Shown here: one piece after another, positions 1-6,179 of the stretch
Numbering within the stretch: position 1 is the first letter of the stretch
Layout of the letters: each line of letters begins with the position of its first letter
From: RGIG4608 sp045606265
Lineage (GTDB): Bacteria; Bacillota; Clostridia; Oscillospirales; CAG-272
NCBI GenBank assembly: GCA_045606265.1
Contig: JAZURO010000045.1
Span: 1 to 10,755 of the forward strand
Length of the DNA stretch: 10,755 nt
Direction of reading: 5' to 3'
Position numbers and translations under genes: made by a program
Notes under the pieces: generated by a model
Told to the model about the DNA's origin: nothing
Databases searched by the model: none
The model's input: the letters and a program-made list of their open reading frames with translations, nothing else

Positions 1-884
1 GCGAAAACATTCAGCACTCTCTGAACTGCTGTAAGGATGGGAGTTATTACCGCCACTTGCAGTCCCTTCGTGATGCCGGTGAACTCACAAATGCAATTAA
101 TCGGATCATTGAGGATATGACACATCGGTTTGTTCTGCGTACTTTTACCAGAAGCTTCAAGTCGCATGATCTTGGTTCAACCGCGCAACTGATGCGTAAA
201 GAAACTGATCCTATGAGAAGGTCTGATATTCTGGATCGGATCAATACCGAAGATGTCACCAACCGTTTGATGGAACTGCTTGATATCCGTAATCAAGAAA
301 ACCTGTCGATCGGTATAACAAAGGCTCATATTGCAGAGATAAAAGAATACCTTATTGCTTTGGATCTCATCATCGAGAGTCCTGTCGAAACGTCTGTTGA
401 TGCCGAACCTTTGGAAGGTATTCTGTTTGCGCAGCCCGGTATGCGCTACTGTCAGGCGCAGGCATTGGTACACTCTTTGAGGAACGATCCTATTTTTGCT
501 GAACTGAGCGAGGCAGAAAAGGACATGGTATGTGAGCGCATTTTGGAAGAGGTGCGTGGCCGCATGATGGAAGAGATCGTACTTCTGGAAACGACAAAGG
601 CTATCGACAAAAATCGCCGTGTCTTTAAGATGACCTTTGCCGCAGCTGAGTTTGATATGGTGATCTATGATAAAACAAACTCCTGCGAGTGCTATGAGAT
701 AAAACACAGTGATCAAATCGTAGCGCAACAAATGCAGTATCTCACAGATGAAGAATGCTTGAAAGCAACCGAATGGCGTTTCGGACCAATCACAAAACGT
801 TGTGTCATTTACCGAGGACCTGATACGGTTTTAGACAATGGCATTGTTTACAGTAATGTTGAGAATTATCTAAAAGCTCTGTAA
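1..884 (+). CDS. AAA_14/DUF4143-type ATPase, C-terminal part (5' end outside window)
   Basis: The frame is open from base 3, so the TTG at 57 is not a convincing start and the gene is cut by the window edge; about 293 residues are visible. No Walker motifs are present, so the ATPase domain must lie upstream; this part resembles the C-terminal half of AAA_14/DUF4143 proteins. Numbering from the TTG at 57, residues about 84-108 look like a winged-helix segment (ITKAHIAEIKEYL...LIIESP). A DUF4143-like core follows, with RGRMMEEIVLLE near 168-179. A PD-(D/E)XK-like signature ends it: EFDMVIYD near 198-205, then YEIKHS near 213-218, with D and ExK in the expected spacing. Proteins of this family are common in gut Firmicutes and Bacteroidetes, and their cellular role is mostly unknown. 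The gene ends at its own terminator, so it is probably not in an operon with the next pair. The family call is from remembered motif patterns. Confidence 0.6.
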   Translation, partial: ENIQHSLNCCKDGSYYRHLQSLRDAGELTNAINRIIEDMTHRFVLRTFTRSFKSHDLGSTAQLMRKETDPMRRSDILDRINTEDVTNRLMELLDIRNQENLSIGITKAHIAEIKEYLIALDLIIESPVETSVDAEPLEGILFAQPGMRYCQAQALVHSLRNDPIFAELSEAEKDMVCERILEEVRGRMMEEIVLLETTKAIDKNRRVFKMTFAAAEFDMVIYDKTNSCECYEIKHSDQIVAQQMQYLTDEECLKATEWRFGPITKRCVIYRGPDTVLDNGIVYSNVENYLKAL

Positions 885-897
885 AAAAGAAGAGAAG

Positions 898-940
898 TAA
901 AAGTTGAGTATATGCAAATTTTGCACATACTCAACTTTTA
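898..940 (+). terminator. Intrinsic terminator after the DUF4143-type ATPase gene
   Basis: Long inverted repeat: left arm 898-917 pairs with right arm 921-940, 20 positions with a single A-C mismatch (912/926) and a 3-nt loop. It starts 13 nt after the stop codon and is followed by TATTTTTCC. The left arm begins with a run of A, so it could also act weakly on the minus strand. Confidence 0.85.
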
Positions 941-1077
941 TATTTTTCCTTGAGGATGTAGGAAAACTACTGGTAAGGTGCAAGATACTTGAAGATGTCG
1001 AAATATCTGAAAATATCATATACTTTCTTTGTGCTTTTAAAGCTTGAATATTTTTTATAAAGTTTCAAACAAAAAAC

Positions 1078-1106
1078 TTGTTTATTTCTGGTTTGTGAGT
1101 TATACT
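1078..1106 (+). promoter_or_regulatory. Possible sigma-A promoter of the ATPase/TOPRIM pair
   Basis: TTGTTT (1078-1083), 17 bp, then TATACT (1101-1106). The -10 is good and the -35 is weak. Transcription would start about 14 nt before the ATG at 1127, leaving room for little more than the ribosome binding site, so this is tentative. The rest of 941-1126 is AT-rich with no other gene seen. Confidence 0.3.
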
Positions 1107-1126
1107 GTCCTTGGAGGTGTTTGAAC

Positions 1127-2257
1127 ATGAAACTTCTTCGAGTAGTTGCAAGCAACTTTAAGAACTGTTGCGATAACTTTACCATCGACTTTGTTGCGAG
1201 ATCCAGAAAAACGTCCGAAGATAAAGAATATGAGCTTCAGGCTATTGCCGATGATCTTTATGCATTTAACACCGTTGCATTTGTTGGCAAGAATGCTTCT
1301 GGTAAGACAACCGCAGTTGATCTGCTTGATTGTTGTTATTCCATTCTTGGCGATTTCTGTTTGGAGAATAAGCATTATCGCTATGATGGCATCAAACTGG
1401 AGATTGTTTTCTATCACGAGGACTTTATCTACAGATATCGTACCGAGCTTTGTTCCAGCACAACGTTGAGCAACAAAGCAAACTTTATCAATCAAACTCT
1501 TGAGTGCAAGAAGTATTACAAGTCTAAACTTAAAAGCATTTACCTTGATGATGATTTTGAGTCGGTATCTAACATTAGCGCTCTGCCCGAGGACACGTCT
1601 ATTACTTTCTTTGTGCTAAAGAAAAAAGAAACTCGCGCGATCTATTTTGAATGTGACGGAGAAGGGGCCAACACCTATCAGTTGATGTTTAAGGCTATCA
1701 AAAAGTATGATATTTCGCTTTCTACACTTTCTCATATCCTCCGTATCTTTGATGAGAACATCCGTGAGATCTCCATGAAAGATGAGCACAACTTTCGTTT
1801 GAAGTTCGAAGACGATCAACTCAGAGATCAAATCATGTCTGACAAAGAACTACTCTACTTCCTTTCCAGTGGTACGACTAAAGGTATGCTTCTCTACACC
1901 TTTGTTGTTGCCTCCCTCAAATATGGTTTTGATTTGATTATCGATGAGGTTGAGGATCACTTCCACAAAACGCTGGTTGAGAATATGCTTAGTCTTTACA
2001 AGGATAAGTCAGTCAATCGGCACAATGCCACGTTAATTTTTACGACGCACTATTGTGAGGTCCTTGACCTGTTTAATCGACAGGATAACATCTGGATCTC
2101 AAAAGCTAACGGTAAAGTATCTTTGAGCAATATGTACGATGATTATGATCTTCGTCCTGAACTGCTGAAGAGCAAGCAGTTTTACAACAACGCTTTCCAG
2201 ACTTCTGTCAATTACGAAGATTTGATGAAGCTGAAGAAGGAGCTGATGCGTGCATGA
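1127..2257 (+). CDS. AAA_15/AAA_21-like ATP-binding protein, putative defence ATPase
   Basis: A 376-residue ABC/SMC-type ATPase with all its motifs. Walker A GKNASGKT is at 54-61, an ABC-like signature LSSGTTKG at 246-253, Walker B LIIDEVEDH at about 270-278 with Asp273-Glu274, and a switch histidine in TTHYCEVLD at 308. The region between Walker A and the signature is only about 185 residues with no long coiled coil, as in AAA_15/AAA_21 (OLD-like) proteins rather than SMC or RecN. ATG 1127 is preferred over TTG 1121 because GGAGG at 1113-1117 lies 9 nt before the ATG but only 3 nt before the TTG. The stop overlaps the next start (ATGA), so the two products probably work together. In OLD/Gabija, PARIS and AbiL-type systems the ATPase senses or holds a TOPRIM/RloB effector, and the same role is inferred here. 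No transmembrane segment is seen. Confidence 0.75.
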   Translation: MKLLRVVASNFKNCCDNFTIDFVARSRKTSEDKEYELQAIADDLYAFNTVAFVGKNASGKTTAVDLLDCCYSILGDFCLENKHYRYDGIKLEIVFYHEDFIYRYRTELCSSTTLSNKANFINQTLECKKYYKSKLKSIYLDDDFESVSNISALPEDTSITFFVLKKKETRAIYFECDGEGANTYQLMFKAIKKYDISLSTLSHILRIFDENIREISMKDEHNFRLKFEDDQLRDQIMSDKELLYFLSSGTTKGMLLYTFVVASLKYGFDLIIDEVEDHFHKTLVENMLSLYKDKSVNRHNATLIFTTHYCEVLDLFNRQDNIWISKANGKVSLSNMYDDYDLRPELLKSKQFYNNAFQTSVNYEDLMKLKKELMRA

Positions 2258-2820
2258 AGCATCTTGTTATGTGCGAAGGCCCCAACGAAAAGGCCGTTGT
2301 CGACATACTGCTGGATGCAGAGTGCTTGGAGTTTACGAGAGACGATCTGGTCAATTTGACTGTGTACCATGCCCGTCAGCTCACCGCTCCGATCATTAAA
2401 ACTGCCTTGAGCATCTACACCGGTGAATTTACAGTTTACCGCATTGGCGATTCCATGACAGATAAGCTCCCTGTTCCTGCCGACTATCAAGGTCGTATCA
2501 AGGGCGTCAGAAAGTTCTGTACAAAGCCTGAACTCGAAATGCTTCTCTTAATTGCAGAGGGTAAAGAAGCTGAGTTTGAAAAGGTCAAGGCAGGAAAGCG
2601 TAAAATGAAGGCAAAGGACTTCTGTAAGGCCAATGTTGCCCATAACCACAAGCGCTATGACAACAGTACAAAGTTTTACAGAGACTATTTTAGCTCAGAC
2701 GTCGAAACGCTTGTGAAGGTGATCAAGAAATATAAGCAATCCCACGGCGCCCATAGGAAGGATGAAGAGTACCTGGCAGATTTGTTGAAATTAGAAAAAG
2801 AGGCGGCATATTGGTTGTGA
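2254..2820 (+). CDS. Small TOPRIM/RloB-like protein, putative effector nuclease of the pair
   Basis: A 188-residue soluble protein starting on an ATGA overlap with the ATPase, with AAGGAG 11 nt upstream. The N-terminus HLVMCEGPNEKAVVDILL has the strand plus conserved Glu8 expected of a TOPRIM fold. A second acidic cluster, RIGDSMTDKL (Asp66, Asp70), sits where TOPRIM proteins carry DxD. A third segment, KPELEMLLLIAEG (91-103), matches the position and style of the RloB/DUF4276 motif (P.hE.hhLLh). The C-terminal third is basic and helical. In known pairs such a partner is a toxin or nuclease kept by the ATPase. The acidic motifs are seen; the family name and toxic role are inferences. An unrelated small accessory protein cannot be excluded. 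No counterpart antitoxin is visible. Confidence 0.5.
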   Translation: MKHLVMCEGPNEKAVVDILLDAECLEFTRDDLVNLTVYHARQLTAPIIKTALSIYTGEFTVYRIGDSMTDKLPVPADYQGRIKGVRKFCTKPELEMLLLIAEGKEAEFEKVKAGKRKMKAKDFCKANVAHNHKRYDNSTKFYRDYFSSDVETLVKVIKKYKQSHGAHRKDEEYLADLLKLEKEAAYWL

Positions 2821-2850
2821 TGGTTCACTGATTTGTCTTATGAATACTCG

Positions 2851-2886
2851 AAACCAGCAATCCTTTTTGAAGTGGATTGCGGGTTT
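2851..2886 (+). terminator. Intrinsic terminator of the ATPase/TOPRIM operon
   Basis: Arms 2851-2863 and 2874-2886 form a 13-position stem with one A-G mismatch (2856/2881) and a 10-nt loop, followed by a short T-rich tail (TTTCTTTAT). It starts 30 nt after the stop codon. Confidence 0.8.
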
Positions 2887-2890
2887 CTTT

Positions 2891-2982
2891 ATAGGGATCC
2901 ATTTGAAATATAGTTATTGCGAATAACTTGCAGCGTCTACCCAATAGCTTTCTCACCACCCTGTTACCTTATTCTGATTTTC
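2891..2982. other. Gene-free accessory DNA ending at the junction with spoVT
   Basis: No gene is seen between the operon terminator and the point (about 2982/2983) where homology to spoVT stops. The stretch holds one short perfect inverted repeat (listed separately) and CACC-rich sequence next to the junction. On the minus strand it supplies only nine unrelated codons before a stop at 2953. It is the likely end of the accessory block, and possibly the end of a mobile element. Confidence 0.4.
2912..2928. repeat. Short perfect inverted repeat AGTTATT-gcg-AATAACT
   Basis: Two 7-nt arms separated by 3 nt, about 55 bp from the spoVT junction. There is no U tract, so it is not a terminator. The size fits a protein-binding palindrome (regulator or recombinase), but no partner is identified. 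Confidence 0.35.
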
Positions 2983-3024
2983 ACCCAGATCGTCTATTCT
3001 TCTCACAATTCCGGTTGCTTTCAT
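2953..3024 (-). pseudogene. spoVT: Decapitated spoVT: first 14 codons only
   Basis: The minus-strand ATG at 3024 opens with MKATGIVRRIDDLG, the highly conserved start of SpoVT, the AbrB-type (swapped-hairpin) regulator of late forespore gene expression in spore formers. Normal SpoVT continues with RVVIPKEIRR and is about 180 residues long. Here the match stops after codon 14 (base 2983) and nine unrelated codons run into TGA at 2953. A good ribosome binding site (AAAAGGAG, 9 nt before the ATG) and a sigma-G-like promoter are intact, so the 5' end is native. The gene points the same way as the V-ATPase operon and sits just after its terminator. The rest of spoVT is not in the window; it may lie further left beyond the accessory genes. 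An open frame extends upstream of the ATG to 3228 inside atpK, but it has no support as coding sequence. Confidence 0.8.
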
Positions 3025-3062
3025 ATATAAAAACTCCTTTTCGCTATTTAATGGTGTGGAGT

Positions 3063-3091
3063 TAGTATGTGGAACATTGCCATTATTATAC
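3063..3091 (-). promoter_or_regulatory. Sigma-G-like (forespore) promoter of spoVT
   Basis: Reading the minus strand: GTATA (3091-3087), 17 bp, CATACTA (3069-3063). This fits the known sigma-G pattern (GHATR, 17-18 bp, CATNHTA). B. subtilis spoVT is transcribed by sigma-G. The predicted start is near 3056, giving a leader of about 30 nt to the ATG at 3024. A TATAAT overlaps the -35 region (3085-3090) but has only a poor sigma-A -35 at the right distance. Confidence 0.65.
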
Positions 3092-3118
3092 GTATTTGAC
3101 ACTATGACATTAAGATTG

Positions 3119-3157
3119 CACAAAGAAAGGGCATCGCAGTTAAACTGCGATGCCCTT
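3119..3157 (-). terminator. Intrinsic terminator of the V-ATPase operon
   Basis: A perfect 15-bp stem (3127-3141 with 3143-3157, core GGGCATCGCAGTT) is followed on the minus strand by TTTCTTTG. It begins 17 nt after the atpK stop codon. Confidence 0.9.
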
Positions 3158-3173
3158 ATAAAGGTATTCCAAT

Positions 3174-3599
3174 TTATCCCAAAGCAACCATGCTGAAAAC
3201 GAGTGCAAACAAGGCAACGGTTTCGCAAAGGCCGACAACGGTGATGTACTGCGAAAAGCCTTTTCCCGTTTCGGCCAAGGCATCGGCACCTGCGGCACCG
3301 GCTTTACCCTGAGCGACGGCAGAAAGAGCCATTGCCAAGCCGGATGCGAGCCCGAGGCCAAGCAAAAACGCAGGGTCGGCAGAGGCCGCTTTCATCTGCT
3401 GCATTAAAAGAAAGCCGTAAATGGTCTGTGTAAGCGGTGCACCCGCAAAAACGGTGAGAATAAAAGGTGCGGCTTTATTTACCATATAACATTTTTTCCA
3501 TGCGCCAATAGAAGATTGACCTGCAATACCAATGCCGATGGCCGAACCGATTGCGGCAATACCCATAACTAATGCTGTACCTAATGCCCCAAAATCCAT
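3174..3599 (-). CDS. atpK: V-type ATPase subunit K (membrane rotor ring, proteolipid)
   Basis: A 141-residue, four-helix double-hairpin proteolipid that forms the rotating c/K ring in the membrane. Helices lie at about 8-30, 43-67, 77-99 and 117-140. The single ion-carrying carboxylate is Glu126 in LCETVALF of helix 4. By analogy with Enterococcus hirae NtpK, the Na+ ligands are also present: Thr57-Gln58 and Tyr61 in LTQTIYGF, and Gln97 in SAVAQGK (NtpK Thr64, Gln65, Tyr68, Gln110, with Glu139). Helix 2 lacks a carboxylate, as in other duplicated V-type K subunits, so one ion is carried per four helices. The ATG at 3599 has AAGGAG 7-8 nt upstream, next to the atpI stop codon (3611-3613). It is the last gene of the operon, directly before the terminator. 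The family call is firm; Na+ specificity is inferred from residues. Confidence 0.93.
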   Translation of the reverse strand: MDFGALGTALVMGIAAIGSAIGIGIAGQSSIGAWKKCYMVNKAAPFILTVFAGAPLTQTIYGFLLMQQMKAASADPAFLLGLGLASGLAMALSAVAQGKAGAAGADALAETGKGFSQYITVVGLCETVALFALVFSMVALG

Positions 3600-3610
3600 A
3601 ATAATTCTCC

Positions 3611-5536
3611 TTAAAACTTAATTTTTTCTTCAAAAGGTTTAAACTTGTGCCCACTCCAGGACATCCCCAGATGAGACGAAAATTCCAAGGTATTTAGTCT
3701 AATTCCGTGAACGATGACCGAAAGAATGTTTAGAATCATATTCAGTCCGTGGCCAAACACCAACAGGACGATGGCAAGGATCATAAACATAAAATTGCCC
3801 AGCAAGGGGCCTGCCAACTCATTAACGGTAGCAGAGATCGCAGCACCTGCAAGGCCGACAGCCCAAAGGCGTATATAGGAAACGATGTCACTGAACAGAT
3901 TAAAGATACCCAGTAAAACCGAAACAATATTGGTAAGACTTGAAAGGATAGATTTAATCACACTGCCTTCATAGTTTGCAAATATAAAGCTTAAAACAAA
4001 TCCGATGGCAATAAAAGCAATGGCGATAGTACCGACGGGAATGCCGCCAATCACCAAGCCAAGACTGAAGACCTCTCCGTTTACCACAAAGCTAAGCACC
4101 AAATAGAACATACCGATAAGCTCGATCGCAGAGCCGATGTCACCGATCACCTTAAGGGATCTTCTGTTCCGTATAGCGCACTTAATATGAGCTACCGTCA
4201 GCTGAACAAGGGCGAACACGAAGCATAAGATCTGCAGGTTTTGCGCCGTTGTGAGCCCGGCGGTGCCGTTGGTCCAGAACGGATACCAGATCTTATCGGC
4301 ATACACGTTTGAGATGACCGGGATGGATAAGCTTTTAAGCCACGCAGGCAACTGCTCCGGAGAAAGGCCGAACCAAGTGCAGGTAAGGGTTCCCCAAAGA
4401 ACCGTTGACAGACCGAACAGCCCCACAAGCAAAAACGCAGGCGAGATCTGCTTTTTGGTGATAAGCGATTTTATAATCGGGAGCGCTGCAATGGCACAAA
4501 TAAACAATCCGTATCCGCCGTCACCGAAAATGATTCCGAAAAATATGAGTATAAATGCCAGGAACCAACCCGAAATGTCATACTCGAAATATCCGGGAAC
4601 AGTGCCCAAAAAGTCCGTCAGCGGATAGATAAGACTTACGAATTTGTTATTTTTAAGCTTCGTGGGAACGTTATCCTCTTCGCTTGGCTCTTCCACGAGA
4701 AGTCCCCACGAATGGCTTTGGGCGGTTTGCTTGAGCCGATCAAGGTTTTCCGCCTCGATATAGCCTGTGAAATATGAAACGGAAAGAGGGACTTCACTTT
4801 CGGGCGATAAATTTTCGTCGGCCATCCCCGTAGCATAGGTTTCAAATTCCATTTCCTTTTCGGTAGCACCAATGGCTCTTTTAATGCTCTCGACATAACA
4901 AGCGTAGGAGGAAATCGTATCGTCGATTTCGTCTATACGGGCGCCAAGCTCCGAAAGCCGTTGCTTCATCTCGCTTGTAGAAAGCTGTGGTAATGCCAAA
5001 CGGTATGTGTTCAACGATGAAACGGCTTCATCAAGATCTTCCTTAGTGGACTTGAGCAACATAAATCTAACAGTCGATTTTGTTGCATCGATCCGAACGG
5101 TTTTAATGCTTTCGTAGAGTAGCTCATATTCGGCCTTCGGCATCTCGTAAAAGGAGACCTCATAACCTTTTGCTTGTAAATCGCTTATGCTGCTCGGATC
5201 AACGTCGCCCCAGCTTTTTAAACGGTCAAGCTCGGAGCTGAGTGTGATTCGCTCTGCCCCGCACTGCTTCTTTTCTGCATCAAGGGCCTGGATCTTTGCC
5301 GCAACGGACAAAGCCTCTGCGGTGTTCGCTTCTTTTTGCTTTACTTTTTTCTTTTTGCCGATCGTAAAGACCGCACTTTCGAGCAAGGCAATTTGCTCTT
5401 TGAGCGAGGCAAGCCGTTGCCCGGAGCCTTCCATTATTTCAATATGGACGATTCCCAATTTGCGAAGCTTTTTCAGGGTCTCATCCTTTTTGTTTTCTCT
5501 GATGATCAGAGATATTTTTTTCATAGGCACGATCAT
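3611..5536 (-). CDS. atpI: V-type ATPase subunit I (membrane stator, a-subunit homologue)
   Basis: A 641-residue protein of usual family length. Residues 1 to about 315 are the cytoplasmic arm, rich in coiled coil (about 40-105 and 190-230), which ties the stator to the peripheral stalks. From about 322 on there are some seven to eight membrane helices. The essential arginine that discharges the rotor carboxylate is in SYIRLWAVGLAGAAIS, Arg556. The last helix has the typical GHGLNMILNILSVIVHGIRLN (about 595-614), followed by the family's usual LEFSSHLGMSWSGHKFKPF tail. The start ATG at 5536 overlaps the atpD stop (ATGA), and GGAGG lies 10 nt upstream. A second ATG four codons in (MKKISL) is also possible. 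With subunit K it makes the ion path. Confidence 0.95.
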   Translation of the reverse strand: MIVPMKKISLIIRENKKDETLKKLRKLGIVHIEIMEGSGQRLASLKEQIALLESAVFTIGKKKKVKQKEANTAEALSVAAKIQALDAEKKQCGAERITLSSELDRLKSWGDVDPSSISDLQAKGYEVSFYEMPKAEYELLYESIKTVRIDATKSTVRFMLLKSTKEDLDEAVSSLNTYRLALPQLSTSEMKQRLSELGARIDEIDDTISSYACYVESIKRAIGATEKEMEFETYATGMADENLSPESEVPLSVSYFTGYIEAENLDRLKQTAQSHSWGLLVEEPSEEDNVPTKLKNNKFVSLIYPLTDFLGTVPGYFEYDISGWFLAFILIFFGIIFGDGGYGLFICAIAALPIIKSLITKKQISPAFLLVGLFGLSTVLWGTLTCTWFGLSPEQLPAWLKSLSIPVISNVYADKIWYPFWTNGTAGLTTAQNLQILCFVFALVQLTVAHIKCAIRNRRSLKVIGDIGSAIELIGMFYLVLSFVVNGEVFSLGLVIGGIPVGTIAIAFIAIGFVLSFIFANYEGSVIKSILSSLTNIVSVLLGIFNLFSDIVSYIRLWAVGLAGAAISATVNELAGPLLGNFMFMILAIVLLVFGHGLNMILNILSVIVHGIRLNTLEFSSHLGMSWSGHKFKPFEEKIKF

Positions 5537-6165
5537 AATGAATAAACCTCCTTTTCGGAAGCCGCCGCATTACGAAGGGCGATCTTGCGTTTTGAGATTT
5601 TCGAACGCACTACGGCACTGACCTGTTGGTCTGCCATATAAATTGATATTTTTTTGATATTTTCCTCGGTTTCGGGGATCTTGACTTTTTCAAAGAGATT
5701 GACCCTTTGGGAGGTTGCAAGCAATTCACACTCTAATAGTCGGACCTGTTCATCTAACACCTCCGCCTCCAGATCGAGGGACATTGCCCGTTCTATATGG
5801 GTTGCGGCAATATCTACCCAAAGAGGTGTTTCGTAAAGATCATAATCCCCCCGAGAGAAATCTGCGCCCTCAAACGTAGGAATATCAACGCCTGCAATAT
5901 TTCCTTTTCCTTTGCAAATATTGCTGACGGTTATAATTCCCTGAGGAAAGGCGTTCATTTCACTGAAAACAGCGATCCACTCCTTAAATCCAAATTCAAG
6001 ATCTTCCCGTTCTTTTCTAACTGCCTTTGCTTTGGATTCAATGGTGCGGATCTCCGATTGGAGCTGCTGCTTTTTCAGTGTCAGAGTAGGCAAATATCTG
6101 CGGTACATTTTAAGTGCGTCCTTTTGTACCTTCAACTCGTTTTTTGTTAGTTTGATTTTTGCCAA
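5533..6165 (-). CDS. atpD: V-type ATPase subunit D (central shaft)
   Basis: A 210-residue coiled-coil shaft subunit that turns inside the A3B3 ring and passes rotation to the K ring. Long helices at about 5-70 and 125-200 flank a central segment containing NIAGVDIPTF, a conserved feature of D subunits. RVNLFEKVKIPETEENIKKI near 160-178 matches the C-terminal family motif (RVNxxExxxIP). The start is TTG at 6165: it lies 8 nt after a full AAGGAGGT (6181-6174), and MAKIKLTKNEL is the typical D-subunit opening. The ribosome binding site overlaps the atpB stop codon (6180-6182), implying coupled translation. A weak start codon with a strong site may tune the amount made, since only one D is needed per three A and three B. 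Confidence 0.93.
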   Translation of the reverse strand: MAKIKLTKNELKVQKDALKMYRRYLPTLTLKKQQLQSEIRTIESKAKAVRKEREDLEFGFKEWIAVFSEMNAFPQGIITVSNICKGKGNIAGVDIPTFEGADFSRGDYDLYETPLWVDIAATHIERAMSLDLEAEVLDEQVRLLECELLATSQRVNLFEKVKIPETEENIKKISIYMADQQVSAVVRSKISKRKIALRNAAASEKEVYSL

Positions 6166-6179
6166 AACTATAGACCTCC

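Noticed and set aside
177..731. 184-residue minus-strand open frame
   Set aside because: Shadow of the ATPase gene on the plus strand; no ribosome binding site or family features, and the plus frame shows clear motifs.
1121..1126. TTG at 1121 as the start of the ATPase
   Set aside because: GGAGG at 1113-1117 is only 3 nt away, too close. ATG 1127 has proper spacing and the product MKLLRVVASNFKN opens like the family.
3085..3113. Sigma-A promoter with TATAAT at 3085-3090 (minus) for the spoVT start
   Set aside because: The matching -35 (TTAATG) is poor, and the sigma-G boxes fit better in sequence, spacing and known spoVT regulation. It cannot be fully excluded.
2953..3228. 91-residue minus-strand frame running upstream of the spoVT ATG into atpK
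   Set aside because: The part before 3024 crosses the operon terminator and the spoVT promoter. Only the part from ATG 3024 has a ribosome binding site and homology.
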